Positions 1 through 10,019 of a stretch of 64,000 nt of DNA are shown here, piece by piece (positions within the stretch are counted from its first letter, which is position 1; every line of letters begins with the position of its first letter). Origin of the DNA: an uncultured Flavobacteriaceae bacterium (GTDB lineage Bacteria > Bacteroidota > Bacteroidia > Flavobacteriales > Flavobacteriaceae). The position numbers were made by a program, and so were the translations under genes. The stretch spans positions 1 through 64,000 of the forward strand of contig CALLVX010000039.1 in NCBI GenBank assembly GCA_938010765.1, written 5' to 3'. Under the pieces are notes generated by a model. The model was not told the origin of the DNA and searched no databases. It worked only from the letters and a program-made list of their open reading frames with translations.

Positions 1-291
1 AAAGTCTGGTGATGTTTTGCATACTTAGTTTCTGATAGGTTATTGCAAAATAGGAAAAGCATATGGCATTTTAAAGAGAGATCCATAAAAATAATGGACC
101 AAAACCTTCAATTACGCAATTAAGATTCTGATTCTATGAAGTATGCATGCTTAAAACATGATAATTCCATTTACCTACAATAAATCGCTATTCATCGGGT
201 TATAGAATGGAATCATCTATATGTAGGAAAATTCGTATAATTTATTGCTTAGTTTTGACCTTGGTTAAAATAACTCCAAATCTTATTTATC
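1..291. other. Intergenic leader before the first gene
   Basis: AT-rich stretch with no open reading frame I would defend. A TAGTTTTG at 250-257 fits the Bacteroidetes -7 element (TAnnTTTG) about 35 bases before the ATG at 292, but I see no good TTTG about 19 bases upstream, so the promoter call is weak. A near-palindrome of 14 bases lies around 139-152. Nothing else is recognisable. Confidence 0.4.
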
Positions 292-2898
292 ATGAAAAAA
301 ACCTACTTTTCTTGCCTAGTGCCTTTTGAGACAACCAAGTGCTTCCTCATTGGGCTACTTTTGTCATGCAACACCTTATTCTCGCAATCGGAACCTTTCA
401 ATTGCGATTTTAATGCCTACTTGTTTCAGTATAATGATATGTATGCCATCGATTTGGCGTCCGGGAGTTCTTATCTAGTAGCTGAAAATCTAACGGATGG
501 AAACATTAATGCTGCGGCGTATAATACTGCCGATGGGTACATTTGGGGCTATCTATCAAGTCCGCAAACATCTATTGTTAGAATAGGGAAGGAATTCCAA
601 ACAGATATTTACACCATTCCAAACCTTCCCAATAATGGAAACAAGTATGTTGGGGATATTAGTCTCGATGGTATTTACTATATCCGGGCCGGCGGTTCTG
701 CTTACTATGCAATTGACCTAAATCCTGAATCGAATACAGAACTTGAGTACATTGGTTCATACACTTTAAGTAAAAACATTAAGATACATGATTGGGCCTT
801 TAACGCTCTTGACGGAAAATTATATGCTGTCGAGAAAGGAACCAATATACTTTATCGTATCGACGCGGTAACCGGACTTGTTGAGGAATTGGGTGAAGTT
901 CCCGTTTTATCCGGTCTAAATTATACCTATGGCGCTGTTTATTTTGATGTGGAAGGAAATTTTTATGTCTCTGCAAATCAAACTGGTGCAGTATATATCA
1001 TCAATAGTGTACAAACGATTGAAGCGGAAGGGATACGCTCCAATATTTTTGCCTTTGGCCCATCGAGTTCTTTGAACGACGGTGCTCGTTGTCCCACTGC
1101 CCCGGTACCCCAAGAAGACTGTATCAATGGTGTTGATGATGATGGGGACGGATTGGTCGACTGTGATGATCCCGCATGTTCAGGCGTCAGCAATTGCCCT
1201 ACCTTGAAGACCTCTAGCGCCAACAAGGGCGGTTTGGAAAGTAACGACCGTTTGGCCAGTCTTATTTCGAAACGCAATTACAAAAGGGCAAAAGCGAATT
1301 ACGAATTTGACCCTATGACCGCCAAAAAGGTGCAAAAGGGAGCAAATTATAAAAAAGCGGGGAAGTATCCGGCCAATCAAATACCCCTTGCATCTCTCGT
1401 GCCATTGGGTATTGTCGGAGAAACATCAACTGTTGAATCTTCGCCCTCGGATCTATTGGAGCTGACCAACGCAAGTGATATCTATTCGGTCGACTATTTG
1501 AAAAATTCGGAGACCATAAGCGCCCTGATGGTCATCAAAACAGCGAATAGCGTATACGAACACAGTAAGTTTATCTGCGATCGCTTTTTGGGAGCGGAAC
1601 TTTTATCGGTATCTACCATTAGTATTCGGGAGCATAACTTCATTAAATCGATTATAAAGCAACCCGATGGTTCTACCGAATTTGCATTGACGTTCTCTGC
1701 ACGTATAGATAATGAGGGGCAGTTTGTAGTAGAGTCGCATTGGAATATTGATGCATATGACGACAACACCTCGTTTTACAACTTTCAGGTATGGTCAAAT
1801 ACGGTTGATGATTTAGTCCGCTTGGGGGAGGAAATCGTATCGCTTCTTGAAGTAAATGCTCCGATAAGTGGGTATGAAAGTTCGGCCCCCCCGCCAGTTT
1901 TTGTAAAGTCGGCAAGCTATCAAAAAGGCGGTATTGAACTACTTATGGTCAACAACAACTTCAGTGATGAAATTTATTTGGAAGGCGGTCTTAAAAGAAC
2001 TGAGACCAGTGAAACGGAACAGGTAAGTTATCAAACGAATATTGATGGGTATATAGTGCCAATCAAGGTAACGACAGGTGCGCTCTTCGATTTTGGTTTT
2101 CGAATTGACAATGGGAAGGGTGGTACGCCAGATGATTTGTTTGTTGCCGATGCTCCATGGGGCCTTGACGATACTGCCGAAGCGACAAATACCGATGAAT
2201 ACAAGGTAGAGACCAACGCAAATTTATATACGGGTGAAGGGTACCGGGTTGAACGAAATGTAAAATTAAAAGGGAGTACTGCCAACTACATTGCTGTTTA
2301 CAGAGCCTTTAGTCCACGTTTCATTGCGGTAGATCTATCCGAGTATGCGTATTTGGTCTTTGAGGCCAGTGGTACTGGTATATTGGATGTAAAGCTGCTT
2401 AAAGGTGATGGTTCGACATTTATAAAACAAGTTGGTTTGACGGAAGAAAGCCAAACATACAGATTGCAGGCAGCCGACTTTTTATCGGATGCAACCGCAA
2501 ATATCGATTTTTCAGAAATGAAGGTACTATCCTTTGAGATGCATTCCGAAGATGGTTCAATACAGGAAAAAAAGCTCTCAGTTGAAAACATTGAGTTTAC
2601 AAATCAAGAAGCAATTGCTTCTTTCGTAATTGCTGACACGAAGCGCGCCGTTGTGATGCCAAACCCCATGAGTGAATCTGCAACCTTGTATTTCTACGGT
2701 CAAAGCCCGGGCACGTATACCTTCGACCTATTCGCTGCGGATGGGAAAGTTATTGGTTCACATCATTTCTCTGGCACCACCCAGTTAGGACAGAATGAAT
2801 TGGTACTTTCAAGAAAGGGACTCGGGTCTGGGCTCTACTTTTACAAAATAAAAAGTAGCAATGAGCAAAGCTGGACCGGTAAAATCTTAGTACCGTAA
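292..2898 (+). CDS. Large secreted protein with T9SS type A C-terminal sorting domain
   Basis: 868-residue exported protein. An N-terminal signal region (hydrophobic stretch about residues 18-31) is followed by a propeller-like region (about 40-265) with repeated YAIDL/LYRIDAVTG-type segments resembling DUF6923 or LVIVD repeats. An Asp-rich cysteine-framed motif, CINGVDDDGDGLVDCDDPAC (about 277-296), looks like a calcium-binding loop of the kind found in secreted Bacteroidetes and myxobacterial proteins. The middle and C-terminal parts (about 580-780) look beta-rich, and 650-780 faintly recalls CIA30/CBM11-type modules. The last 80 residues (MPNPMSESATLYFYG...GLYFYKI...GKILVP) are a classic type A sorting domain, so the protein should cross the outer membrane by T9SS and be anchored or released. 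Substrate and role are unknown. It converges on the GNAT gene with only 28 bases between. Confidence 0.8.
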   Translation: MKKTYFSCLVPFETTKCFLIGLLLSCNTLFSQSEPFNCDFNAYLFQYNDMYAIDLASGSSYLVAENLTDGNINAAAYNTADGYIWGYLSSPQTSIVRIGKEFQTDIYTIPNLPNNGNKYVGDISLDGIYYIRAGGSAYYAIDLNPESNTELEYIGSYTLSKNIKIHDWAFNALDGKLYAVEKGTNILYRIDAVTGLVEELGEVPVLSGLNYTYGAVYFDVEGNFYVSANQTGAVYIINSVQTIEAEGIRSNIFAFGPSSSLNDGARCPTAPVPQEDCINGVDDDGDGLVDCDDPACSGVSNCPTLKTSSANKGGLESNDRLASLISKRNYKRAKANYEFDPMTAKKVQKGANYKKAGKYPANQIPLASLVPLGIVGETSTVESSPSDLLELTNASDIYSVDYLKNSETISALMVIKTANSVYEHSKFICDRFLGAELLSVSTISIREHNFIKSIIKQPDGSTEFALTFSARIDNEGQFVVESHWNIDAYDDNTSFYNFQVWSNTVDDLVRLGEEIVSLLEVNAPISGYESSAPPPVFVKSASYQKGGIELLMVNNNFSDEIYLEGGLKRTETSETEQVSYQTNIDGYIVPIKVTTGALFDFGFRIDNGKGGTPDDLFVADAPWGLDDTAEATNTDEYKVETNANLYTGEGYRVERNVKLKGSTANYIAVYRAFSPRFIAVDLSEYAYLVFEASGTGILDVKLLKGDGSTFIKQVGLTEESQTYRLQAADFLSDATANIDFSEMKVLSFEMHSEDGSIQEKKLSVENIEFTNQEAIASFVIADTKRAVVMPNPMSESATLYFYGQSPGTYTFDLFAADGKVIGSHHFSGTTQLGQNELVLSRKGLGSGLYFYKIKSSNEQSWTGKILVP

Positions 2899-2926
2899 TG
2901 CGAATGAATTGGTCGTGATAGGATAG

Positions 2927-3379
2927 TTATAGATGTAATTTCATTCCTTCATGACTTGCTTTAAAACCAAGTTTCTCATAAAAATCAAGCGCCTCCGGGC
3001 GCTTTTTATCTGCAGTGAGCTGTACCACATGGGCACCTTTCATCTTCGCCTTTTCAACGGCCCATTCAAAAAGTGTTTGCCCAATGCCCTTACTTCGATG
3101 GTCTTCATGTACTCGTACAGCCTCTATTTGGGCCCGTATACCGCCTTGGTAGGTCAAGTATTGAATAAAGCTCAATTGTAATGTGCCCATGACTTTACCC
3201 TGTTCATTTTCAACAATCACCAGTTCCTGATTGGGATCTTCATCTATTTGAACGAAAGCAGCGTAATATTTTGACGGTAAGGGATCTTGATAGTCTTCGC
3301 GTAGCTTGCCCAAAGGATCATTTGCAATCATTTGAACGATGTACGGAACATCTTTCTTTTGTGCTGTTCTAATGGTCAT
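2927..3379 (-). CDS. GNAT family N-acetyltransferase
   Basis: 150-residue single-domain protein of usual GNAT length. The acetyl-CoA binding signature appears as VHEDHRSKGIGQTLFEWAVEKA (motif A, R/Q-x-x-G-x-G/A, about residues 89-110), preceded by the beta-strand EAVRV. The C-terminal DFYEKLGFKAS segment is the typical motif B Tyr region. It transfers an acetyl group from acetyl-CoA to an amine; the acceptor cannot be told from sequence. It is the last gene of the minus-strand run purL - Crp-like - DUF4406 - Nudix - GNAT, 8 bases after the Nudix stop codon, so it is probably co-transcribed. Confidence 0.85.
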   Translation of the reverse strand: MTIRTAQKKDVPYIVQMIANDPLGKLREDYQDPLPSKYYAAFVQIDEDPNQELVIVENEQGKVMGTLQLSFIQYLTYQGGIRAQIEAVRVHEDHRSKGIGQTLFEWAVEKAKMKGAHVVQLTADKKRPEALDFYEKLGFKASHEGMKLHL

Positions 3380-3387
3380 AAGACAAG

Positions 3388-3978
3388 TTACAATATTCCC
3401 TGTAATTTAAGATGTTGTAATAACATAATGGTTTTCCCATCTTTGATTTCTCCCTTTTTGAATAATTCAAAAGCTTCTTCAAAAGGAAGCTCTAATACTT
3501 CGATATTTTCCGTTTCATCAGCCGCACCGCCACCCTCACCAACTTGCATTGCTTTTGAGTATTCTGCAATAAAAAAGTATAGTATTTCAGTAACCGAACC
3601 GGGAGACATATAGGCTTGGAATACCTGGGTGACCTCTGAAATTTGGTACCCGGTTTCCTCCTCTGTTTCTCGTTTAATTGCATCTTCTGGTTGGTCATTG
3701 TCTAACAAACCGGCACAACTTTCGATCAACATGCCCGACTCGTTCCCATTTATAAAGGTAGGCAGTCGAAACTGTTTCGTAAGGATGACAGTTTTTTGCT
3801 GCCTATTGTATAAGAGGATGGTAGCACCATTGCCCCGATCATAGGCTTCTCGTTCCTGTTTCTCCCAAAGGCCGTCGGTACGTTGATATTCGTACGAGAA
3901 TTTTCGAAGGGTATACCAATTATCGGAAAGCAATTCCGAACTAATATTTTTGATTTTATCGTTCGGCATTGGGAACAT
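3388..3978 (-). CDS. Nudix hydrolase of the NudK / ADP-sugar pyrophosphatase type
   Basis: 196 residues. The Nudix box is complete: the segment beginning GLLDND and continuing to RETEEETGY (about residues 92-113) gives the G-x5-E-x7-REUxEExGU pattern, with the catalytic and metal-binding glutamates in REtEEE. The preceding ESCAG is as in GDP-mannose/ADP-ribose pyrophosphatases (NudK/YffH-like), which cleave nucleoside-diphosphate sugars to sugar phosphate plus NMP. The C-terminal part [17 protein letters not shown] matches this subfamily. Its start overlaps the end of the DUF4406 gene by 23 bases, indicating translational coupling. Substrate assignment within the family is an inference. Confidence 0.85.
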   Translation of the reverse strand: MFPMPNDKIKNISSELLSDNWYTLRKFSYEYQRTDGLWEKQEREAYDRGNGATILLYNRQQKTVILTKQFRLPTFINGNESGMLIESCAGLLDNDQPEDAIKRETEEETGYQISEVTQVFQAYMSPGSVTEILYFFIAEYSKAMQVGEGGGAADETENIEVLELPFEEAFELFKKGEIKDGKTIMLLQHLKLQGIL

Positions 3979-4333
3979 CGTTTAGGTCATAGTATACTTT
4001 AAGGCCCCGTTCGAGTGCAATTTGAACGTCTTGATCCGCACCCTTTGATACGCCGGCCAAGCGTAGTACGGCATCACATTTTAAAAGGAGTCGGTGTGCA
4101 GTCGGGTATTGAATCTCTTCCCAAAGCGCGTCGCCCATTTTCTGTGACCCAGCAAGTTTCAATAAGGGCAAGGCGACCCATTCCCCAACAATAGGAGTGT
4201 GCCCCTTTCGGAACAAGGGTAGGGCGGCGGCTTCCAGACGATTCATGTTTTCTTCAATTAGTTCGGGGTCATCGTTGGTGCCGCTGCGGTACGGACCAGA
4301 TATCATAATCATCATGGCTTTTGTTTTATCCAA
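3956..4333 (-). CDS. DUF4406-type nucleoside 2-deoxyribosyltransferase-like protein
   Basis: 125 residues. The start [11 protein letters not shown] and the later segment [33 protein letters not shown] match DUF4406, a small-protein family with the nucleoside 2-deoxyribosyltransferase fold (ISGPYR at the nucleoside site, and the D..V.IA...G.KVYY C-terminal strand-helix-strand). Enzymatic activity is not proven for the family. It overlaps the following Nudix gene by 23 bases and lies 46 bases after the Crp-like gene, so it belongs to the purL-led run. Several Met codons lie near the start (residues 1, 7, 8); I kept the longest frame. Confidence 0.75.
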   Translation of the reverse strand: MDKTKAMMIMISGPYRSGTNDDPELIEENMNRLEAAALPLFRKGHTPIVGEWVALPLLKLAGSQKMGDALWEEIQYPTAHRLLLKCDAVLRLAGVSKGADQDVQIALERGLKVYYDLNDVPNAER

Positions 4334-4379
4334 AGAAATAGAATTTTAACCGAATAAAAATTAATATACCTTAAGAATA

Positions 4380-4961
4380 CTAAGTATCCACATTTTTTGC
4401 CCGTATCGTACATAGAAATTCAGGGGTAACACCTAAATAAGAGGCAATTTGCTTTTTGGTAACCTTTTTTACGATCTCGGGGTATTTTGATATGAATCGA
4501 TCATATCTTTCCGGAGCGGACAGTGATAAATTTTGAATGCTTCGCAGTTGCTCTCGTACATATGCTTTTTGAAGTAGGATTCGAAAGAATTTTTCGAACT
4601 TGGGCAATTGGCTCCATATTCTTTCCAAATTCACATAAGACAAAGCGAGTAGTTGACTATCCTCTACTGCCATAATATTCATAATCGACGACGCATTGTT
4701 TGTAAAGGCATGCATATCGGTGATCCACCAATCGGCAATGGCGAACATTACGGTAGACTCCTTTCCTTCTGTGCTAAGGTGAAAGGCTCTTAAAGTTCCG
4801 TTATTCAAAAAATAAATATGCTTGCAACGCTCATTTTGGTGTAAAACGAAATCCTTTTTTTTCACCTCCATCAACTCCAATTTAGAAGTGAAAAAAGTAA
4901 CCTCCATCTCTGTCAAAACAACATACTTCCCAATATTTGAAAGAATCAGGTCGTATGACAT
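4380..4961 (-). CDS. Crp/Fnr-family transcriptional regulator
   Basis: 193 residues from the chosen start MSYDLILSNIGKYV. A longer frame begins at 5000, but it would overlap the end of purL, and the MSYD start at 4961 lies just 4 bases after the purL stop. The N-terminal two thirds form the cyclic-nucleotide-binding-like beta roll (VLHQNERCKHIYFLNNGTLRAFHL, ESTVMFAIADWWI). The C-terminal helices KKVTKKQIASYLGVTPEFLCTIRAK form the helix-turn-helix. Residues typical of cAMP binding are not conserved, as usual for Bacteroidetes members. Target genes are unknown. Placement immediately after purL suggests co-transcription. Confidence 0.85.
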   Translation of the reverse strand: MSYDLILSNIGKYVVLTEMEVTFFTSKLELMEVKKKDFVLHQNERCKHIYFLNNGTLRAFHLSTEGKESTVMFAIADWWITDMHAFTNNASSIMNIMAVEDSQLLALSYVNLERIWSQLPKFEKFFRILLQKAYVREQLRSIQNLSLSAPERYDRFISKYPEIVKKVTKKQIASYLGVTPEFLCTIRAKNVDT

Positions 4962-4965
4962 TGGG

Positions 4966-7900
4966 TTACTTGGTATAATTTTCAAGCCATACCCTGGCAT
5001 TTTCGAAGGCGGCTAACCATGGAGAAACAGTATCGTTTCTGTCGTTGGGGTAGTGGGCCCAATTCCAAGGAAAGGTAGATCGTTCAATATGCGGCATGGT
5101 CACAAGGTGTCTTCCTGTCTTGTCACACAACATTGCGGTATTGTAATCACTACCGTTGGGGTTGGAAGGGTATGCTTCATACCCATAGGTACCAACAATA
5201 TCATAGCTTTCTTTCGACAATGGAAGATCAAACTTTCCTTCACCATGCGATATCCAAACTCCGAGGGTACTGCCAGCTAAGGAAGAAAGCATTACCGAAT
5301 TGTTCTTTTGTATACGGACCGATGTAAAATTACTCTCGTGTTTATTGGAGTCATTGTAGGTCATTTTTCCATGGGTCTCATGTTCGGGATTGATCAAGTC
5401 TAATTCCATAAACAACTGACAACCGTTACAGATGCCTACTGAAAGTGTATCGGGTCTGGCAAAGAAATTCTTAAGGGCTTTGTTCGCCTTCTCGTTATAT
5501 TTAAATGCACCTGCCCAACCCTTAGCGCTGCCTAGTACGTCTGAATTCGAGAAACCACCGACTGCACCGATAAATTGAATTTCTTCCAAAGTTTCTCTTC
5601 CAGAGATCAAATCGGTCATATGTACGTCTTTGACCTCGAAACCGGCCAAGTACATGGCATTTGCCATCTCTCGTTCCGAATTACTTCCTTTTTCCCGTAG
5701 GATGGCCGCTTTTGGGCGCTCATTGTTGGCTTGCTCCCGAGACGATAGTTTCCCGGTAAAATGTTTTGGAAAATGATAGTCTAATGGCTGTATTTTATAA
5801 TTTTCATACCGTTGTTTAGCCAATCCGTTTGCAGTTTGCCTATCATCTAACAAATAGGATGTTTTGTACCATGCATCCCGTAAAGAATTGATATTGAGCC
5901 CCATTTGCATTCCCCCATTTTTAACGGTAAGTGTAGGTTCCTCAATGATATGACCAATTTTTTTGAAGTCGATTTCGGCATTGTTCAATACATCTTCAAT
6001 ACCATCGTTCTTTGATTGAAAAACGATACCCGCATTTTCCGAGAATAGTAGTTTAATGGTATCCGCTTCACCTAAAGAAGAGAGGTCTAGTGATGCGCCC
6101 AAATCAACATCGGCAAAACAAAGTTCCAAAAGGGTGGTAATCAAACCGCCCGAGGCAACATCGTGGCCTGCGATTATTTGTCCTGCTTTGATTAACTCTT
6201 GTAGCGTAGTGAAAACGGTTTTGAAGTAGTGGGCATCCAAAATGTTCGGAGCCTCGGTTCCGATGCTATTCATCACTTGTCCGAAGGAGGATCCTCCTAA
6301 TTTATAGGTGTCCTTGCTTAGATTGATATAATAGATACTGCCCCCATCCTTTTGAAGTACCGGTTCTACGACCTTGGTAAGGTCGTCACAATTTCCGGCA
6401 GCTGATATAATGACGGTGCCCGGAGAAATAACATCACCGTCTTTATACTTCTGTTTCATGGAAAGGGAATCTTTCCCTGTGGGAACATTGATTCCCAAGG
6501 CTATGGAAAAATCGGATATCGCTTGTACGGCTTCGTATAGTCGCGCATCTTCCCCTTCGTTTTTACAAGGCCACATCCAATTGGCAGAAAGGGAAACCGA
6601 TTTCAATCCTTCTTTTAGCGGCGCCCAAATAATATTGGTGAGCGCCTCGGCAATACTATTTTTGCTCCCCGCACTGGGGTTGATCAATCCCGAAATAGGA
6701 GAATGGCCAATGCTGGTTGCGATACCTTCTTTTCCCTTAAAATCCAACGCCATAACACCTACATTGTTCAACGGAAGTTGTAGTGGACCGGCACATTGCT
6801 GTTTGGCTACACGCCCTCCTACACAACGATCCACTTTATTGGTGAGCCAATCTTTACAGGCGACCGCCTCTAATTGAAGTACCTGATCGAGATAGTCATG
6901 GAAAAACTCTAAGGAATAGGATGCTTCCTGGTAAGTTCTAGGAACTTTCCTGTCGGTCATAATTGTTTTTGGTGAACTGCCGAACATATCTTCGAGGTTC
7001 ATATCCATAGGTTTGTCGCCCTTGGTTTCTGATTTGAACGTAAAGGTATGGTCCCCGGTAACCTTGCCTACTTTGTAGATTGGGGAACGTTCCCGCTCGG
7101 CAATTTTTTGTAATAGGTCAATATCGTCTTGTCCGATAACCAACCCCATACGTTCTTGCGATTCGTTGCCTATAATTTCTTTGGCAGAAAGGGTAGGGTC
7201 GCCTACAGGAAGCTTATCCAAATCTATTTTCCCGCCGGTTTCTTCGACTAGTTCTGAGAGGCAGTTCAAATGTCCTCCCGCCCCATGATCGTGTATCGAT
7301 ACAATTGGATTATGATCACTTTCGACCATTCCGCGAATTGCATTCGCGGCCCTTTTTTGCATTTCGGGATTGGAGCGTTGTATGGCATTCAGTTCAATCG
7401 ATGAGCTGAACTCTCCCGTATCGGCGCTAGAAACTGCGGCACCTCCCATTCCAATTCGATAGTTGTCACCGCCCAATATCACAATTTCATCACCTGATTC
7501 TGGGGTAGCCTTTATGGCCTGTTCGGCTTTGCCATACCCGATACCACCGGCCTGCATAATTACTTTGTCATAGCCCAATCTTCTCCCATCCTCGATATGT
7601 TCGAAAGTCAATACGGATCCAGTGATAAGGGGTTGTCCGAACTTATTTCCGAAATCAGAGGCTCCGTTCGAGGCTTTAATGAGAATGTCCATGGGGGTTT
7701 GGTACAACCATTCGCGCTCGCTCATTTTCTGTTCCCAAGGGCGTTCACTGTCCAATCGGGAATAGGCGGTCATATACACGGCCGTTCCTGCCAAAGGCAA
7801 CGAACCCTTGCCACCGGCCAAACGATCCCGGATTTCCCCTCCTGATCCCGTGGCGGCACCATTAAAAGGTTCTACGGTGGTTGGGAAGTTATGAGTTTCG

Positions 7901-8637
7901 GCCTTTAATGAAATAACAGATTCAAAGGGTTTTTCTTCATAAAAATCAGGTTTGTCAGCGCTCTTAGGAGCAAATTGCACTACTTCGGGGCCTTTTATGA
8001 AGGCTACGTTGTCTTTGTAGGCGGAGACAATATTACCTGGATTTTCCTGAGAGGTTTTTTTAATAAGTTTAAAGAGCGAAGAAGCTTGTTCTTCGCCATC
8101 GATAACAAAGGTGCCGTTAAAAATCTTGTGTCGACAGTGCTCTGAATTTACCTGACTAAACCCGAAAACTTCCGAGTCGGTCAAAGGTCTTCCTATTTTA
8201 TTGGAAAGAGTTTCTAAATAATCGACTTCTTCTGCATTCAACGCCAAACCTTCCTGTTTGTTGTAAGCCGCAATATCTTTTATTTCCAGGATTGGTTCTG
8301 GTGTAACTTCAACATCAAAAATTTGTTGGTCGAGATGCTTGAATTTTTGGGAGAGCATCGGGTCGAAATCAACGAAGTCTTCGGAGACTCCCTGGAATTC
8401 CTCAATGCGGATGATACCCATTATGCCCATATTTTGGGTTATTTCTGTCGCATTGGTACTCCATGGTGTGATCATGGCTGCTCGAGGGCCAACAAAAAAG
8501 ACGTCAAGTGACGCCTTCGTTATTTTTGATCGGTTACCAAATAACCATGTAAGTTTGTCTGTGTCTTGTTGCGAAAGTTCCTGTGCAGTCTGTACTGCAA
8601 AAACCGTGCTATTTACAGCTCCAAAAAAGTGGATCAT
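4966..8637 (-). CDS. purL: Phosphoribosylformylglycinamidine synthase, large single-chain form
   Basis: 1223 residues, the length of the fused PurL/PurQ form found in proteobacteria, Bacteroidota and eukaryotes. It catalyses the ATP- and glutamine-dependent conversion of FGAR to FGAM, step 4 of purine synthesis. Visible regions: an N-terminal PurS-like domain; the linker and FGAM synthase domains with SEHCRHKIFNG, KAETHNFPT, GTGGEIRDR-like and SIHDHGAGGHLN motifs; and a C-terminal glutamine amidotransferase domain with SVGICNGCQLFMEL (nucleophile Cys) and WISHGEGKF. All catalytic regions look intact. It leads the minus-strand run reaching the GNAT gene, and purB is about 52 kb away in the same window. 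Confidence 0.97.
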   Translation of the reverse strand: MIHFFGAVNSTVFAVQTAQELSQQDTDKLTWLFGNRSKITKASLDVFFVGPRAAMITPWSTNATEITQNMGIMGIIRIEEFQGVSEDFVDFDPMLSQKFKHLDQQIFDVEVTPEPILEIKDIAAYNKQEGLALNAEEVDYLETLSNKIGRPLTDSEVFGFSQVNSEHCRHKIFNGTFVIDGEEQASSLFKLIKKTSQENPGNIVSAYKDNVAFIKGPEVVQFAPKSADKPDFYEEKPFESVISLKAETHNFPTTVEPFNGAATGSGGEIRDRLAGGKGSLPLAGTAVYMTAYSRLDSERPWEQKMSEREWLYQTPMDILIKASNGASDFGNKFGQPLITGSVLTFEHIEDGRRLGYDKVIMQAGGIGYGKAEQAIKATPESGDEIVILGGDNYRIGMGGAAVSSADTGEFSSSIELNAIQRSNPEMQKRAANAIRGMVESDHNPIVSIHDHGAGGHLNCLSELVEETGGKIDLDKLPVGDPTLSAKEIIGNESQERMGLVIGQDDIDLLQKIAERERSPIYKVGKVTGDHTFTFKSETKGDKPMDMNLEDMFGSSPKTIMTDRKVPRTYQEASYSLEFFHDYLDQVLQLEAVACKDWLTNKVDRCVGGRVAKQQCAGPLQLPLNNVGVMALDFKGKEGIATSIGHSPISGLINPSAGSKNSIAEALTNIIWAPLKEGLKSVSLSANWMWPCKNEGEDARLYEAVQAISDFSIALGINVPTGKDSLSMKQKYKDGDVISPGTVIISAAGNCDDLTKVVEPVLQKDGGSIYYINLSKDTYKLGGSSFGQVMNSIGTEAPNILDAHYFKTVFTTLQELIKAGQIIAGHDVASGGLITTLLELCFADVDLGASLDLSSLGEADTIKLLFSENAGIVFQSKNDGIEDVLNNAEIDFKKIGHIIEEPTLTVKNGGMQMGLNINSLRDAWYKTSYLLDDRQTANGLAKQRYENYKIQPLDYHFPKHFTGKLSSREQANNERPKAAILREKGSNSEREMANAMYLAGFEVKDVHMTDLISGRETLEEIQFIGAVGGFSNSDVLGSAKGWAGAFKYNEKANKALKNFFARPDTLSVGICNGCQLFMELDLINPEHETHGKMTYNDSNKHESNFTSVRIQKNNSVMLSSLAGSTLGVWISHGEGKFDLPLSKESYDIVGTYGYEAYPSNPNGSDYNTAMLCDKTGRHLVTMPHIERSTFPWNWAHYPNDRNDTVSPWLAAFENARVWLENYTK

Positions 8638-8804
8638 TGAGTGTCGGAATTGTTGGTTTTAAGAAAGCACAAATTTAAAGTATTTGATACAAACTTGAAG
8701 CTATTTTGGGATAGGATTCGTATTAGAAATCAACAGGTTTTTTATGTAATTGTTGATTACTTTATGCGTTCCCATAAAGTGAATTTTTTTCTTCTGAATA
8801 AAAC
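8638..8804. promoter_or_regulatory. purL upstream region with weak promoter candidate
   Basis: On the minus strand a TAAATTTG (plus positions 8670-8677) fits the Bacteroidetes -7 element and lies about 33 bases upstream of the purL ATG. I see no correctly spaced TTTG at -33. No PurR-type or riboswitch-like structure is recognisable. Confidence 0.3.
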
Positions 8805-10019
8805 TTAGTCTTTTTTCTGAAGTAAGCTTATGTAGAATCCGTCATACCCGCTTTTTGAGGCGTAGATTTTCTTTTCCTCTGTCAAGGAAAACTGCGCACC
8901 TTCTTCCGAAGCCAAGAACGAGCTAACCTGATCATTGTTTTCTTGAGGAAGAATTGAGCAGGTGGCATATACCATTTTTCCTCCTGGTTTGACCATTTTA
9001 CTATAACTGCGTAGAATATCTTGTTGTACTTTGGTGATTTTCTCCAAAAATTCTGGCTGTAATTTCCATTTGGTGTCGGGATTACGACGTATAACTCCCA
9101 AACCTGTACAAGGGGCATCAAGCAATAGGCGGTCGGCACTGCCGTGTAGTTTCTTAATTACCTTGGTAGAATCTATTTCTCTTGGTTCTATGTTATGGGC
9201 ACCATTTCTACGAGCACGACGCTTGAGTTCCTTTAACTTGCTCCCGTAAATATCCATGGCGATCAATTGTCCTTTGTTTTGCATGAGTCCGGCTAAATGC
9301 AAGGTCTTTCCACCTGCTCCTGCACAGGCGTCCACAACCCGTTGACCAGGTTTTACGTCGAGTAATTGGGCAACTAGCTGGGAGCTGGCATCCTGTACTT
9401 CGAACATACCATGCTTAAAGGCTTCCGTAACAAAAACATTGGCGCGTTCCGGTAATCGCAATGCCAAGGGGTATCCCTTTATGGGTTCCGCAACAATATT
9501 TTCGTCCAATAGCTTCTTGCGAAGGTTTTCTTTGGTCGTTTTCAAAGGGTTGGTTCGCAAAATTACCTCCGCTTTCTTATTCAAGGCCGCTAATTCTGCG
9601 GTCCATAATTTCTCGCCCAAGGCTTTTGCGCAGAGTTCATCGATCCAATCGGGAACTGCTTCCTTAAATTTTCTAATCTTTGAAAGTTCATCAAATTTAC
9701 CTTTGATTCTTCTTTCAGGGGTAAGTTCAATCTGTTTCCAATCGGGTAGACTAATTCCTTTTAGAACGGCCCATACGGCCCACATTCGAAAGAGGTCAGG
9801 TCTACTAAACGGTGCCTTCACTTCTGCTATTTCGGTATAGAGTCTTTTATAACGCACCATTTCATAGGTGGTTTCTGCAATAAAACCACGGTCTCTGGCG
9901 CCCCAGCGTTTGTCGTACTTCAATACCTTTTGTACCACCTTGTCCGCGTATTCTCCCTCATTGAAAACTAGGTTCAAAGCATCGATTACCGCAAAAACAA
10001 GATTCCTATGTAGTTTCAT
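8805..10019 (-). CDS. RsmB/NOP-family RNA (cytosine-C5) methyltransferase
   Basis: 404 residues from MKLHRNLVFAVIDALNLVFNEG; the frame opens 14 codons earlier but homologues start at this Met. An N-terminal NusB-like RNA-binding region (about 1-130) is followed by a SAM-dependent methyltransferase core. This has the SAM loop VDACAGAGGKTLHLAG, then DAPCTGLGVIRRNPDTKW with the releasing Cys (motif IV), and ATCSILPQEN with the catalytic Cys (motif VI). It methylates cytosine in rRNA or tRNA; whether it is a true RsmB (16S m5C967) is not certain because Bacteroidetes carry several paralogues. It stands alone on the minus strand, 167 bases upstream of purL. Confidence 0.88.
   Translation of the reverse strand: MKLHRNLVFAVIDALNLVFNEGEYADKVVQKVLKYDKRWGARDRGFIAETTYEMVRYKRLYTEIAEVKAPFSRPDLFRMWAVWAVLKGISLPDWKQIELTPERRIKGKFDELSKIRKFKEAVPDWIDELCAKALGEKLWTAELAALNKKAEVILRTNPLKTTKENLRKKLLDENIVAEPIKGYPLALRLPERANVFVTEAFKHGMFEVQDASSQLVAQLLDVKPGQRVVDACAGAGGKTLHLAGLMQNKGQLIAMDIYGSKLKELKRRARRNGAHNIEPREIDSTKVIKKLHGSADRLLLDAPCTGLGVIRRNPDTKWKLQPEFLEKITKVQQDILRSYSKMVKPGGKMVYATCSILPQENNDQVSSFLASEEGAQFSLTEEKKIYASKSGYDGFYISLLQKKD

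Noticed and set aside
6374-6877. Long open frame antisense to purL (167 codons), and similar frames opposite other genes
   Set aside because: They lie on the reverse strand of well-supported genes, have no family pattern, and their composition follows the real gene's codon bias. They are shadows.
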